Shown: positions 19,017-28,613, counted from the stretch's first letter. The stretch is 64,000 nt of DNA from Pseudomonas sp. EpS/L25 (GCF_001512295.1 NZ_LNUP01000011.1:813781-877780), one strand, 5' to 3'. Notes: generated from the sequence alone by a model not told the origin. Numbers and translations are program-made.

Positions 19017-19441
19017 CGGTGACGCTCGAGCGCTTCCATAGCCGCTCGACCAGGCCACGGAGACCAGAATCCTGGGGCGTGCCTGATAGCGCAATCCAGA
19101 GCGGGCGGTCGCTTCCCAGGCCATGGCCACGACAGTCATCAGCCGAGCGGTCGAGCATCCAGCCGCCTCCGCGCCTACCCGCTACCAACGCGCAGAGTGC
19201 TGGCCAAGGACTCTGCGCGTCGGCGGTCGGTGCCAACAGCCATCGCCTCCAACCGGCCTGCTCTCGACAACGTCGTACCGCTGCCGCCATTCTTTTCGAA
19301 GACGGTTTCTTCACGCCCGGCGTCTATGCCAGCCATGCATTCGAGCGTAAGCCAGCCGCAGAAACACAGTTAAAGTAATTTCTGATGAATTTCGATAATT
19401 CACTTCATAAAACAAAATTAACTAACTGATTATAAAGGCCT
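19017..19441. other. Intergenic region without a convincing gene
   Basis: This 425-bp gap contains several short open frames on both strands. None has a usable ribosome binding site or resembles a known protein. The last ~70 bp (19370-19441) are strikingly AT-rich and probably hold the promoter of the methyltransferase gene. No clear terminator was found after the preceding gene. Confidence 0.55.
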
Positions 19442-20194
19442 ATGAAAAACGAAGAGCGATTCAGCGACAGGGTCTCCGCCTACGAGAAAGGTCGTCCGGG
19501 CTATCCCTCGACCGTGATCCAGCGGCTGGCAGCGGATCTTGCAACGGATGCCGTGGTGGCGGACGTCGGCGCCGGCACGGGTTTGCTGACCCGGGAGTTC
19601 CTGGCGGCGGGCTACACCGTTCACGCCATCGAGCCCAACGCCCCCATGCGCCAGGCCATGGCCGCGAGTCTGGCCCGGCGGGCAGGCTTCCATACCTGGA
19701 ACGGCACGGCGGAAGACACCGGCCTGGGCGAGCGGAGCGTGGATCTGATCGTCGTGGGCCAGGCCTTCCATTGGTTCGACCGCCAGCGAACCCGACCGGA
19801 GTTCGCCCGGATTCTGCGACCGGGGGGCACCCTCGCCTTGATCTGGAACTATCGACTGTCCGATAGCAGCCCCTTCATGGCCGGCTACGAGGAATTGCTG
19901 CAGCGCCACGGCACCGATTACCGGCAGGTGGAGCACCGCAATCTGCGCCCGGCGGAACTGGCACGCTTCTTTGGCCCCGAGGGTTGCCAGCTGTGGGTGA
20001 CGAGCAATGCGCAGTGGCTCGATCGAGAGGGTTTGCAGGCGCGCGTGGAATCATCCTCCTACCTGCCCGCGCCCGGCAGACCAGGCCATGCAGCGCTCGG
20101 AGCCGAGGTGAGCCAGTTGTTCGACGCCCACGCCGAACAGGGCCGGGTTCGCTTCGACTACGACACCCTGGTATACAGCGGCCCCCTCACCTGA
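19442..20194 (+). CDS. Class I SAM-dependent methyltransferase
   Basis: A 250-residue cytoplasmic methyltransferase of the Methyltransf_11/UbiE-like type. SAM-binding motif I is VVADVGAGTGLLTREFL (about residues 38-54), motif II acidic end is HAIEPNAPM, and the post-motifs are VDLIVVGQAFHWFD and LRPGGTLALIWN. The FHWFD and RPGG elements are typical of small-molecule methyltransferases related to trans-aconitate methyltransferase. The substrate cannot be told. Its last 8 bp overlap the convergent DUF192 gene. The AT-rich upstream region contrasts with the GC-rich coding sequence. Confidence 0.85.
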   Translation: MKNEERFSDRVSAYEKGRPGYPSTVIQRLAADLATDAVVADVGAGTGLLTREFLAAGYTVHAIEPNAPMRQAMAASLARRAGFHTWNGTAEDTGLGERSVDLIVVGQAFHWFDRQRTRPEFARILRPGGTLALIWNYRLSDSSPFMAGYEELLQRHGTDYRQVEHRNLRPAELARFFGPEGCQLWVTSNAQWLDREGLQARVESSSYLPAPGRPGHAALGAEVSQLFDAHAEQGRVRFDYDTLVYSGPLT

Positions 20195-20660
20195 GTGCAG
20201 CCGGCACCGCGTCCAATCCCTGGATCTTCGCCCCGGCGGCGACGCTTCGCTGGGAGAACCAGCCGGTCGCCGTTTCCAGGGCATAGCGTGCCGGCGCCCG
20301 GGAGCAATGGCGGGTATCGGTCTGCGGCTGCATCTCCGCGAGGTTGAGGATGACGCCGCTGGCCGTGATGAAGGCCGCGGCCAGGGCACTGGGGGTATCC
20401 CTCATCCACAGGCAGCGGATGTCGTCACCGGGAAAGACGAACAACATGCCCTCGTCGGCTCCGAGCGGGGCACGCCCCATCAGCCCGTGCGTACGTTGCG
20501 CGGGCGTGGCAGCGACCTCGACCCGCAGTATCTGATCGCCGATGCGCAATTGGAGACGGTCGCCGGCCCCGGCAGGCATCCCGGCCAGAGCGGTCAACAA
20601 CGCGGCTACCCCGGCTCGCCGGCTGCTGGCCTTGCCCCTGGCATGGACAAAAACCTTCAT
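20187..20660 (-). CDS. DUF192 family exported protein
   Basis: A 157-residue protein with a possible signal peptide (about residues 1-33) and a DUF192 domain. Hallmarks are [39 protein letters not shown] (canonical WMKNTxxPLDxxF) and [10 protein letters not shown] near the end (canonical ALELPAGxxxxxGI). DUF192 function is not established. It is convergent with the methyltransferase (8-bp overlap). It is divergent from the MFS pair, whose start lies 64 bp away. Confidence 0.8.
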   Translation of the reverse strand: MKVFVHARGKASSRRAGVAALLTALAGMPAGAGDRLQLRIGDQILRVEVAATPAQRTHGLMGRAPLGADEGMLFVFPGDDIRCLWMRDTPSALAAAFITASGVILNLAEMQPQTDTRHCSRAPARYALETATGWFSQRSVAAGAKIQGLDAVPAALR

Positions 20661-20724
20661 CGCGTGTGACCTTTGCCAGGCGAAAGCGATCTATCCCACA
20701 TTGTCAGACAACCTCCCGAAGCCG

Positions 20725-21933
20725 ATGTCCACCGCTACCCCACCCCCCACGCTTTCGTCCGCCCAGGCCACCCGCATCACGCTGGGCACGGTGCTGTTCA
20801 CCTTCATCGCCTACCTTACCATCGGCATCCCGCTGGCCGTGCTGCCAGGCTACGTGCACGGCGAGCTGGGTTTCAACTCCATCATCGCCGGCCTGGTGAT
20901 CAGCAGCCAGTATGTCGCCACCCTGCTCTCGCGCTCCCATGCCGGACGCATCATAGATACCGTCGGGGCCAAGCAATCGGTGCTCTACGGCATGCTCGGC
21001 TGTGGTCTCAGCGGTCTGCTGATGCTCGCCTCGGTGCTGCTGCAGCACTGGCCCTGGGTCAGCCTCGGCGCGCTACTGCTGGGACGCCTGGTGCTGGGCT
21101 GCGCCGAGAGCCTATCGGGTACCGGCGCTATTTCCTGGGCCATCGGCCGGGTAGGTCCGACCAACACCGCCAAGGTGATTTCCTGGAACGGCGTCGCCAG
21201 CTACGGGGCCCTGGCCATCGGCGCGCCTCTGGGCGTGGTACTGGTGGATCTGCTGGGACTCTGGATCATGGGCGCCAGCATCATGGCCCTGGCGCTGCTC
21301 GGCTACCGCATCGCCAAACCGCGGCCCGCCATCGTCCCGGTACGCGGTACGCGCCTGCCCTTCAGTACCGTGCTCGGCCGGGTGTTGCCGTTCGGGCTCG
21401 GCCTGGCCCTGGGAGGCATAGGTTTCGGCACCCTGGCTACCTTCATCACCCTCTACTATGCCAGCCAGGGCTGGAGCGGCGCTGCCCTCTGCCTGTCGGT
21501 ATTCGGCTGCTTCTTCATCGGCGTGCGGCTGGTGTTCGCCAACGCCATCAATCGCCACGGCGGCTTCCGCGTGGCCATAGTCAGCCTGGCGGTGGAGGCC
21601 GTGGGCCTGGCCGTCCTCTGGCTCGCCCCGAGCGTGACGACCGCCTTGGTCGGCGCCGCCCTCACCGGCATCGGCTTCTCCCTGGTGTTCCCGGCACTGG
21701 CGGTCGAGGCGGTGCAACGTGTTCCGGCATCCAACCGCGGCGCCGCCCTGGGTGGCTATTCGGTGTTCATCGACCTGTCCTTGGCGGTGACCGGTCCGCT
21801 GATCGGCGCCGTGGCCACTCATTTCGGCTACGCCGCCAGCTTCTTCTGCGCCGCCCTGGCCGCCCTCGCCGGCCTGGCGCTCAGCGTCGGCCTTCTTCGC
21901 CGCTTCGACGAGTCATCTCGAGAACAGCCATGA
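20725..21933 (+). CDS. MFS transporter, YhhS/YfcJ-like (first of a tandem pair)
   Basis: A 402-residue, 12-helix major-facilitator protein of the YhhS/YfcJ (arabinose-efflux-like) group. Signatures are the N-terminal [35 protein letters not shown] (the MFS loop 2-3 motif), [18 protein letters not shown] and [18 protein letters not shown]. An upstream extension is possible but lacks membrane or family character, so the ATG at 20725 is used. It overlaps the next MFS gene by 4 bp (ATGA). The two proteins are clear paralogs. Substrate unknown; in Pseudomonas such proteins are annotated as drug or sugar exporters. Confidence 0.85.
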   Translation: MSTATPPPTLSSAQATRITLGTVLFTFIAYLTIGIPLAVLPGYVHGELGFNSIIAGLVISSQYVATLLSRSHAGRIIDTVGAKQSVLYGMLGCGLSGLLMLASVLLQHWPWVSLGALLLGRLVLGCAESLSGTGAISWAIGRVGPTNTAKVISWNGVASYGALAIGAPLGVVLVDLLGLWIMGASIMALALLGYRIAKPRPAIVPVRGTRLPFSTVLGRVLPFGLGLALGGIGFGTLATFITLYYASQGWSGAALCLSVFGCFFIGVRLVFANAINRHGGFRVAIVSLAVEAVGLAVLWLAPSVTTALVGAALTGIGFSLVFPALAVEAVQRVPASNRGAALGGYSVFIDLSLAVTGPLIGAVATHFGYAASFFCAALAALAGLALSVGLLRRFDESSREQP

Positions 21934-23141
21934 CCACGACCGCTCCGCCCACCACCGCGTTCGCCGTCACCCTGCGCATCATCTCCATCGTCATCTTCAG
22001 CTTTCTGCTGTTCCTCGCCATCGGCCTGCCGCTGGCGATCCTGCCGGGCTACGTGCACGACGACCTCGGCTACGGCTCGGTGATCGCGGGGCTGGCGATC
22101 AGCATCCAGTACCTCGCCACCCTCTTCACCCGCCCACTCGCCGGTAAGCTGGCGGATAGCATCGGTGCCAAGCGCGGGGTGATCTACGGCCTGTTCGGCT
22201 GCGTCGCCTGTGGCGTCCTGACCCTGCTCGCCACTGCCCTGCAAAGCTTTCCCGCTGCCAGCCTGGGGCTGCTGATCGTCGGCCGGGTGATCCTGGGCAT
22301 GTCCCAGGCGATGATCGGGACCGGTTGCCTGAGCTGGGGGATGGGCAGCGTTGGCATGCAGCACGTCAGCAAGGTGATCTCCTGGAACGGCATTGCCGCC
22401 TATGGCGCCCTGGCCATCGGCGCACCGCTGGGCGTTGCCATGGTCGCGGGACTGGGCCTCTGGAGCCTGGGCGCTGCCATCGCCCTGCTCGGCGCTCTCG
22501 GCCTGGCCCTGGCCTGGAACAAGGAGGCGGCGCCGGTCATTCCGGGCGAGCGGCTGCCCTTCCACAAGGTATTCTGGCGGATCAGCCCCTTCGGCCTCTG
22601 TCTGCTGCTGAGCTCCATCGGCTTCGGTGCCATCGCGACCTTCGTCACCCTCTACTACGCCAGCAATGGCTGGCCCAATGCCGCCTTCTGCCTGACCGCC
22701 TTCGGCGCGGCCTTCATCTGCGCCCGCCTGCTGTTCGCTGGCGCCATCAACAAGATCGGCGGTTTCCGCGTGGCGCTCGCCTGTTTCACGGTGGAAACCC
22801 TGGGCCTGTTGCTGCTCTGGCTGGCGGTGACGCCGCAGATGGCGCTGATCGGCGCGGCCATGGCGGGCTTCGGCCTGTCGTTGGTCTATCCGGCCTTGGG
22901 CGTGGAAGCCATCGTCAAGGTGCCGCCCACCAACCGCAGTGCCGCCCTGGGCGCCTATTCCCTGTGCCTGGATCTGGCCCTGGGCATCACCGGGCCGCTG
23001 GCAGGCGCCATCGCCAATGGCTTCGGCTTCAGCGCCATCTTTCTCTTCGCCGGACTGATGGCGCTGGCCGGCCTCGCCTTGAGCGCCCTGCTCTATCGCC
23101 GGGCGCTCAACGAGGCTGCGGTCGCTCAGCCTCAGGCGTAG
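21930..23141 (+). CDS. MFS transporter, YfcJ-like (second of a tandem pair)
   Basis: A 403-residue, 12-helix MFS protein homologous along its whole length to the preceding gene product. Corresponding motifs are [59 protein letters not shown] and [20 protein letters not shown]. The ATG overlaps the upstream stop (ATGA), so translation is coupled. Its stop region overlaps the convergent cyclopropane synthase gene by 10 bp. The pair looks like an old tandem duplication. Substrate unknown. Confidence 0.85.
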   Translation: MTTTAPPTTAFAVTLRIISIVIFSFLLFLAIGLPLAILPGYVHDDLGYGSVIAGLAISIQYLATLFTRPLAGKLADSIGAKRGVIYGLFGCVACGVLTLLATALQSFPAASLGLLIVGRVILGMSQAMIGTGCLSWGMGSVGMQHVSKVISWNGIAAYGALAIGAPLGVAMVAGLGLWSLGAAIALLGALGLALAWNKEAAPVIPGERLPFHKVFWRISPFGLCLLLSSIGFGAIATFVTLYYASNGWPNAAFCLTAFGAAFICARLLFAGAINKIGGFRVALACFTVETLGLLLLWLAVTPQMALIGAAMAGFGLSLVYPALGVEAIVKVPPTNRSAALGAYSLCLDLALGITGPLAGAIANGFGFSAIFLFAGLMALAGLALSALLYRRALNEAAVAQPQA

Positions 23142-24316
23142 ATATCAGCCCGCGACCAAGGCAGCTCGATCCGGCCGTCGACATGAGGCCGGTTAGCGAG
23201 CACCTGATGAATGTTCACCCAGTTCTTGCGGAAGGCATAGGCGCAACCCGACAGGTACAGCCGCCAGATGCGCAGGGCTTCGGCGGGCACCAGGCGCGCC
23301 GCCTCGTCGAGATTCGCCTCCAGGGCGGCACTCCAGAAATCCAGGGTACGGGCGTAATGCAGGCGCAGGCTTTCGACATCGACCACCTCCAGTCCCGCGT
23401 CGCTCATGTTGGCGATGGCGCGTGACAGATGGGGTAATTCGCCATTGGGAAAGACGTAGCGGTCGATGAACTCCCCGCCGCCATGACCGACTGCGCGCTC
23501 ATCGGCATGCAGCGCGGTGATGCCATGGTTGAGCACCAGCCCACCGGGACGTACCGCGGCGAACAGCTTGCGGAAGTACAGGGGCAGATTGGCATAGCCG
23601 ACATGCTCGAACATGCCGACGCTGACCACCTTGTCGTAGCGACCCTCTTCGGGTAAGTCGCGATAGTCCAACAGCTCCAGTGTCACACGATCACTCAAGC
23701 CTTCAGCCGCCACCCGCGCCCGGCCCAGTTCGAGCTGCTCGCGAGAGAGGGTGATGCCGTGCACCTCGACGCCATGCTCACGAGCAGCATGGCGCGCCAG
23801 CCCACCCCACCCACAGCCCACATCCAGCAACCGCTCGCCGGGCTGCAGCCGCAGCTTACGGCAGAGAAGCTCCAGCTTGTCGCGCTGGGCAGTGGCCAGG
23901 TCCTCGGTCCCGGTCTTGAAATAGGCGCAGGAATACACCAGCTCGGGGTCCAGCCACAGGCGATAGAAGTCGTTCGACAGGTCGTAATGATAGGCAATGG
24001 CCGAGGCGTCGGTGGCCTTGTCATGAGCTTGATGGAGGCCATCCGGCGCCTGCTCGAGCCCGACCAGCGCCTGGCTCAGCTGATCACCGATCTCGATGGC
24101 ATCGCTCATGTTCCCTTCCAGATCAATCCGTGACTCCACGAAGGCCTGGCCCAGGGCATCCAGGTTTAGCTGACGGGGATCGGCCAGGAACTGGGGATCC
24201 TTGACGACCAGGGTCACCCGTGGCGTGGCGCCCAGATCGATCTCCGGCCCCTGGTCGATGCGGATGCGTAAGGGAATATTCAATCGGCGTAGTGCTGTGG
24301 GTAGCGTAGGAATCAT
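23132..24316 (-). CDS. cfa: Cyclopropane-fatty-acyl-phospholipid synthase family protein
   Basis: A 394-residue SAM-dependent enzyme adding a methylene bridge across unsaturated phospholipid acyl chains at the inner membrane. Seen are an N-terminal lipid-binding region, [25 protein letters not shown], motif [35 protein letters not shown] and [15 protein letters not shown], all typical of CFA synthases. The ATG at 24316 is chosen for its AGGAG about 8 nt upstream; a longer frame exists but looks non-coding. Pseudomonas often has two Cfa enzymes, and the sequence alone does not say which this is. Confidence 0.88.
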   Translation of the reverse strand: MIPTLPTALRRLNIPLRIRIDQGPEIDLGATPRVTLVVKDPQFLADPRQLNLDALGQAFVESRIDLEGNMSDAIEIGDQLSQALVGLEQAPDGLHQAHDKATDASAIAYHYDLSNDFYRLWLDPELVYSCAYFKTGTEDLATAQRDKLELLCRKLRLQPGERLLDVGCGWGGLARHAAREHGVEVHGITLSREQLELGRARVAAEGLSDRVTLELLDYRDLPEEGRYDKVVSVGMFEHVGYANLPLYFRKLFAAVRPGGLVLNHGITALHADERAVGHGGGEFIDRYVFPNGELPHLSRAIANMSDAGLEVVDVESLRLHYARTLDFWSAALEANLDEAARLVPAEALRIWRLYLSGCAYAFRKNWVNIHQVLANRPHVDGRIELPWSRADIYA

Positions 24317-24510
24317 GCGTAGGCTCCTGAAGGCTGTGAGAGTGCAACACTCGCCAGCGCCTGGCCCTTCCTCGGCCCCGGTGGCGCCGCTGGCCAACAA
24401 CCTACTCGGAATACATCTTCTGTTACATGTTCCCTGAGAAATACAGCTTTGCACGCTTCGCAAGCATAGGCGCGAAGGGAGAATAAACCGGGAGCGTACC
24501 CTGGGAAAGA

Positions 24511-24705
24511 CTAGAGCGGACCTGGGTCCGGAATAGGGGCAGGTGGTTTGGCCGGCTCGGTCAGGTTCTCCACCACATTGTCGGGAAGCTCGATATCAAC
24601 CTCTTCATCGGCCATATCGGAATCATTCAAGGGCGCCTGGTCGCCTCCCAGCCACCATATAGGTGACATTACCGGGGTGGCGCCATCAAGGAATGAAGAC
24701 ATCAT
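24511..24705 (-). CDS. Unrecognised small acidic protein
   Basis: A 64-residue frame starting MMSSFLDGATPVMSPIWWL. Evidence that it is real: AGGAG about 8 nt before two consecutive ATG codons (24705, 24702), an acidic middle (EEVDIELPD) and a proline-rich end (AKPPAPIPDPGPL). I recognise no family, signal peptide or transmembrane helix. It is one of three minus-strand small genes of similar style between 24.5 and 25.7 kb, each with its own ribosome binding site. Confidence 0.55.
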   Translation of the reverse strand: MMSSFLDGATPVMSPIWWLGGDQAPLNDSDMADEEVDIELPDNVVENLTEPAKPPAPIPDPGPL

Positions 24706-24796
24706 GCTGCAACTCCTGATCGAAGATCGTCGTTGATTAGGCGGCAACGAAGGGCGGTCGTTTCAACAAAACCATGACCGCACGTCGTTCCAGTAG

Positions 24797-25189
24797 CTAA
24801 GGTCTTTTCCTGCTGCAGCCTTCATTCAACTTGGAAATCCTGGCTTCCTGAGCGACTACCGGATATCTCGGCGAGACAGGATTCATCATTCGCAGATCAA
24901 GCAGCAGCTTGCGATCACGAAGTTGCCTGCCAGGTGCAAGAGCGGCATCGGGCAGCTGCCCAGGCGCCTGCCGCTCGAAATCCTGCAGGATGAGATCCCA
25001 GCGCGCGCAGATCTCCCGCTCCGCGAGATAGTCATGCCGTTTGCGAAAGATCAGGGCGGCCCGCACGAAAACGAAAGGGTCCGCACACTGGCGTTGCCCA
25101 TGGGGCTGAACGAAATACTCGCGCTCACGTTGCAGGCAGTTGTCCAGCAGCACCTGCAGGTTGCCGATACCACTCAAGAAGAAGGCCAT
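24797..25189 (-). CDS. Unrecognised 130-residue protein
   Basis: Starts MAFFLSGIGNLQVLLDNCLQ at 25189, with a purine-rich AGGGGAAAAG just upstream. The frame continues upstream past the start, but that extension lacks protein-like composition. The product is soluble, helical and rich in Arg/Gln (REREYF, FRKRHDYLAEREICARWDLILQDFERQ). No conserved domain was recognised. It lies in the small-gene patch next to the orphan receiver. Confidence rests on the start site and on amino-acid composition. Confidence 0.55.
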   Translation of the reverse strand: MAFFLSGIGNLQVLLDNCLQREREYFVQPHGQRQCADPFVFVRAALIFRKRHDYLAEREICARWDLILQDFERQAPGQLPDAALAPGRQLRDRKLLLDLRMMNPVSPRYPVVAQEARISKLNEGCSRKRP

Positions 25190-25386
25190 CTTTTCCCCTG
25201 CAGATCCACGGGGGGACCCAAATGGATGATTGGTGCACGCCGATGACCGGTCTGCCATCAGCACAGGACCGAGGCGGCGGAGCCGCCGATTGATAGCGGG
25301 CTCCCCAGGCCGCGAACAGCCACCCGTACTCGTTCGACGGTAGGCCGTACCGGGCCGCCCTGGATCACGTCCGAGCCCTGGCGGCA

Positions 25387-25662
25387 TCAGCGGTTGAGCG
25401 GATCGCCAACGTCAGCCTGATCATCGATCTCGCCCGGGCTGGCCTCATCTTCGTCCTCGTCGTCCGGTTCAGCGAGGTCTGGCGGTTCCACCGGATCGGG
25501 CTCGTCGCCCTGGGCTGCCGCCTGACTCATCTTCAGCTTCCGCGATTCGTTGGCCTGATGAAGGCTATTGATGGAGCTTTGCAATACGGACAGCGGAGCT
25601 GTCGGCTGGGGCCGTGCGCTGGGCGAAGCCGCGCGGGCCCAGGTGCGCATGTCGATTATCAT
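25387..25662 (-). CDS. Unrecognised small protein with a strongly acidic C-terminus
   Basis: A 91-residue frame starting MIIDMRTWARAASPS at 25662, with GAGAGG about 8 nt upstream. The N-terminal half is basic/neutral with one predicted helix (LSVLQSSINSLHQANES). The C-terminal third is a run of Asp/Glu/Pro (EPPDLAEPDDEDEDEASPGE). Such tails occur in small cytoplasmic, possibly DNA-mimic or chaperone-type proteins, but I do not assign a function. It is about 220 bp upstream of and divergent from the degenerate receiver gene. Confidence 0.5.
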   Translation of the reverse strand: MIIDMRTWARAASPSARPQPTAPLSVLQSSINSLHQANESRKLKMSQAAAQGDEPDPVEPPDLAEPDDEDEDEASPGEIDDQADVGDPLNR

Positions 25663-25729
25663 GTTGCTACCTCTCAGTGAGACCAGGATGGCCTCAGGCA
25701 TGTGAGGCTGGTCCGCCCCTGGTGTTCAG

Positions 25730-25753
25730 TGGCCACTATCACCATCAGTCCGA
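25730..25753 (+). repeat. Short direct repeat, copy 1
   Basis: This 24-nt element starts TGGCCACTATCACCA and ends GTCCGA. It recurs in the same orientation at 26642-26665 with 22 of 24 bases identical (first 15 perfect). The two copies flank the degenerate receiver gene. Confidence 0.55.
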
Positions 25754-25885
25754 TAAGATCCGCTGGCACGCCGGCCTCCGCCTGCATCGGCCTTCTGCAC
25801 CGGCTCCAGTCACGCCGTTGGCATGAACAAGTCAGCGTATTTGGCCAGCGACGACTAGACTCGGTACATCGCCCCTCTGGAGCTC

Positions 25886-26290
25886 ATGCCGATGGTCTCT
25901 CCGACCCTATCCGACGTCACCGGTGAACGGCTTGCCGTCGTCTCCGAAGACGAGCTGCTGTTGCAAGCCCTGGTTCGCGAAGTCCTCAAGCAGGAAGGCT
26001 TCCAGGTGGAAACCTTCGGCACCGCCGATGCTGCGTTGCAGTTTCTGGAACTCCACTCGCAGCAGGTCAACCTGGTGGTGTCGAACGTGCGAATGCCAGG
26101 GGTGATCGATGGCATCCAGCTAGCCAGGATCGTCACCGAGCGCTGGCCCTCGCTACCCTTCGTACTGATGTCCGGCTATGCCGATCTGAGAAACGACATT
26201 CCTGCGGGTATCCCTTTCCTGCACAAACCTTGGACCCTGGACCAGTTGACAGAGGCGGTCAGGAAGGTGGTACCGCTGCCGATTCCCTAG
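25886..26290 (+). CDS. Orphan single-domain response-regulator receiver lacking the phospho-acceptor Asp
   Basis: A 134-residue protein that is only a CheY-like receiver domain. The acidic pair E21-D22 (SEDELLL), the Ser/Thr position (LMSGY, S96) and the conserved Lys (FLHKPW, K114) are present. The phosphorylation site is Asn67 (VVSNVRMPG) where the family has Asp (SDVRMPG). It should therefore not be phosphorylated normally, and may act as a constitutive or stoichiometric partner. GGAG lies 4 nt upstream of the ATG at 25886, somewhat close. No kinase gene is adjacent. It belongs to the 24.5-27 kb accessory patch. Confidence 0.85.
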   Translation: MPMVSPTLSDVTGERLAVVSEDELLLQALVREVLKQEGFQVETFGTADAALQFLELHSQQVNLVVSNVRMPGVIDGIQLARIVTERWPSLPFVLMSGYADLRNDIPAGIPFLHKPWTLDQLTEAVRKVVPLPIP

Positions 26291-26395
26291 GTTTGCCTCA
26301 GGCAGGCGTCACAAACCGGATACTTGCGGATCCGCTGGTCTTTCAAACACACGCCACGACGCCGTTTCACCGCTGGAATGCACCTCCCATCGAGC

Positions 26396-26578
26396 TCAAC
26401 AGTCCGGCGGTGAAGGTATGGTCGGCGAGCAACGAACGCTCCGAAAGCCCCCGCTGACGTTGCTTCGCCATCTTCTGAATGCGCCGCTCGGCATTTCTGC
26501 CTGGGTTGCTGCCAGCGTGGGTGGTAACTCTTCGCGCGATGCCCCCGCATCCACCCTGGATTTCGTTTGCTCGGACAT
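26396..26578 (-). CDS. Possible small protein, unrecognised
   Basis: A 60-residue frame starting MSEQTKSRVDAGASREELPP at 26578. GGGAG lies about 6 nt upstream, the main reason to list it. The second half is basic. No family was recognised and no membrane segment is seen. It has the same orientation and style as the other small genes of this patch. It may equally be non-coding. Confidence 0.3.
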   Translation of the reverse strand: MSEQTKSRVDAGASREELPPTLAATQAEMPSGAFRRWRSNVSGGFRSVRCSPTIPSPPDC

Positions 26579-26641
26579 TTTCTGCTCCCGTAACGGCGAC
26601 GTCTGAGCAACATGGGAAACGTCAGCCCGGGTACCGCTCAA

Positions 26642-26665
26642 TGGCCACTATCACCAGCGGTCCGA
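26642..26665 (+). repeat. Short direct repeat, copy 2
   Basis: Second copy of the 24-nt element at 25730-25753, in direct orientation, with two mismatches. It lies about 140 bp before the integrase relic. Confidence 0.55.
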
Positions 26666-26800
26666 AGAGCTCGTGAAGGGCCGAGTGAACAAAGATCCGA
26701 CCGCCTTTCGTCCTCGGCAAGCCCGGAATGGCAGGCCAAGCGCCTGTCGGCCCTTCTTCGGCGTGGCGCCGGCAACCCGGCGCCTCCGCTGCCGGCGGCC

Positions 26801-26918
26801 TTATAAGTGCCGTCACACCTATGCGACAATGTGCTCAATGTCCGGCATGAACACCACCTTCATCGCCCAACAGCTGGGAAGCACCTTCCAGATCCTCCTT
26901 TCCACCTACGCTCGCTGA
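26801..26918 (+). pseudogene. Phage-type tyrosine integrase, C-terminal relic
   Basis: The frame ending at 26918 encodes a stretch very like the end of a tyrosine recombinase: CRHTYATMCSMSGMNTTFIAQQLG followed by STFQILLSTYAR. In intact integrases this region is RHTYATMCLMSGM...AxQLGHS...LLSTYA(R/K), carrying the active-site Arg, His and nucleophilic Tyr. Here the QLGH histidine is Ser and nothing upstream resembles the rest of the protein. It stops right after the STYAR motif. It is most likely the remains of a departed prophage or island. Confidence 0.7.
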
Positions 26919-27023
26919 GCCGACCCAGGTTCAGACTCGAGCGAGATAGCCAAGCTCGGCGTGGGTACCGAAACGGTATCGGCGATTCCGGCAACGCTTT
27001 ACGTCCTTGATAGGTAACCCCCT

Positions 27024-28613
27024 TTGATCTCCACCGCTAACATCACCATGCAGTTCGGCGCCAAGCCACTGTTCGAGAACGTGTCCGTCAAATTCGGCAA
27101 CGGCCATCGCTACGGCCTGATCGGCGCCAACGGTTGCGGCAAGTCCACCTTCATGAAGATCCTCGGGGGCGATCTCGAACCCACCGGCGGCCAGGTGATG
27201 CTGGAACCCAACGTGCGCCTGGGCAAGCTGCGCCAGGACCAGTTCGCCTACGAGGATTGCACGGTCATCGACACGGTTATCATGGGCCACGCCGAACTGG
27301 CCAAGGTCAAGGCCGAGCGCGACCGCATCTATTCGCTGCCGGAAATGAGCGAAGACGACGGCATGGCCGTGGCCGAACTGGAAGTGCAGTTCGCCGAATT
27401 CGACGGCTATACCGCCGAAGCCCGCGCTGGCGAGCTGCTGCTCGGCCTGGGTATTCCGCAGGACCAGCACTTCGGTCCCATGAGCGCGGTCGCTCCCGGC
27501 TGGAAGCTGCGGGTGCTGCTGGCCCAGGCACTCTTCTCCGACCCGGAACTGCTGCTGCTCGACGAACCCACCAACCACCTGGACATCAACACCATTCGTT
27601 GGTTGGAAGGCATCCTGGTCGCGCGCAACAGCACCATGATCATCATTTCCCACGACCGCCATTTCCTGAACAGCGTCTGCACCCACATGGCCGACCTGGA
27701 CTATGGCGAGCTGCGCCTCTTCCCCGGCAACTACGACGAGTACATGACCGCCGCCACCCAGGCCCGCGAGCGCCTGCTGTCGGACAACGCCAAGAAGAAG
27801 GCCCAGATCGCCGAACTACAGCAGTTCGTCAGCCGCTTCTCGGCCAACGCCTCCAAGGCCAAGCAGGCCACCAGCCGGGCGCGCCAGATCGACAAGATCC
27901 AGCTGGACGAGGTCAAGCCGTCCAGCCGCGTCAGCCCCTTCATCCGCTTCGAGCAGTACAAGAAGCTGCACCGCCAGGCGGTGACGCTGGAGAACGTCAC
28001 CCAGGGCTTCGACGGCACCCCGCTGTTCAAGCGCCTGGGCCTGCAGATCGAGGCCGGCGAGCGCGTGGCCATCATCGGCCCCAACGGCATCGGCAAGACC
28101 ACCCTGCTGCGCACCCTGGTGGGCAAGATGGCGCCGCAGAGCGGTGAAGTGAAGTGGACCGACAGCGCGGACGTGGGCTACTTCGCCCAGGATCACGCCG
28201 AGGACTTCGCCGACGACGTCACCCTGTTCGACTGGATGGGCCAGTGGACCCAGGGCGGCGAGCAACTGGTGCGTGGCACCCTGGGCCGGATGCTGTTCTC
28301 CAGCGACGACATCCAGAAGTCGGTCAAGGTGATCTCCGGTGGCGAGCAGGGCCGCATGCTGTTCGGCAAACTCATCCTGAAGAAGCCCAATGTGCTGGTG
28401 ATGGACGAACCCACCAACCACCTGGACATGGAATCCATCGAGGCGCTGAACCTGGCGCTGGAGAACTATCCGGGCACCCTGATCTTCGTCAGCCACGACC
28501 GGGAATTCGTCTCCTCCCTGGCCACCCGCATTCTCGACATGAGCGAGAGCGGCATCGTCGACTTCAGCGGCAGCTACGACGACTACCTGCGCAGCCAGGG
28601 CATCAACGGTTGA
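27024..28613 (+). CDS. ybiT: ABC-F family ATPase YbiT
   Basis: A 529-residue soluble protein with two ABC ATPase domains and no membrane domain: an ABC-F, ribosome-acting translation factor. The first Walker A is GANGCGKST and its Walker B region [12 protein letters not shown]. The linker is [14 protein letters not shown]. The second domain has GPNGIGKTT, signature VISGGEQGR and [11 protein letters not shown]. The C-terminal [12 protein letters not shown] is diagnostic of YbiT. The family start ([11 protein letters not shown]) requires a TTG codon at 27024; a later in-frame ATG (27048) would trim it. A perfect 13-bp inverted repeat follows the gene. Confidence 0.92.
   Translation: MISTANITMQFGAKPLFENVSVKFGNGHRYGLIGANGCGKSTFMKILGGDLEPTGGQVMLEPNVRLGKLRQDQFAYEDCTVIDTVIMGHAELAKVKAERDRIYSLPEMSEDDGMAVAELEVQFAEFDGYTAEARAGELLLGLGIPQDQHFGPMSAVAPGWKLRVLLAQALFSDPELLLLDEPTNHLDINTIRWLEGILVARNSTMIIISHDRHFLNSVCTHMADLDYGELRLFPGNYDEYMTAATQARERLLSDNAKKKAQIAELQQFVSRFSANASKAKQATSRARQIDKIQLDEVKPSSRVSPFIRFEQYKKLHRQAVTLENVTQGFDGTPLFKRLGLQIEAGERVAIIGPNGIGKTTLLRTLVGKMAPQSGEVKWTDSADVGYFAQDHAEDFADDVTLFDWMGQWTQGGEQLVRGTLGRMLFSSDDIQKSVKVISGGEQGRMLFGKLILKKPNVLVMDEPTNHLDMESIEALNLALENYPGTLIFVSHDREFVSSLATRILDMSESGIVDFSGSYDDYLRSQGING

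Larger units (their letters stand above)
26291..27023. other. Low-coding stretch with a possible tiny gene and an integrase relic
   Basis: These 733 bp before ybiT contain no full-length gene. They hold a possible 60-codon minus-strand frame, the second copy of the direct repeat and the decayed end of a tyrosine integrase, each listed separately. The remainder shows nothing I recognise. Confidence 0.6.

Noticed and set aside
19123..19350. Short open frames in the gap before the methyltransferase gene
   Set aside because: No ribosome binding site, no family resemblance, and overlapping frames on both strands of similar length.
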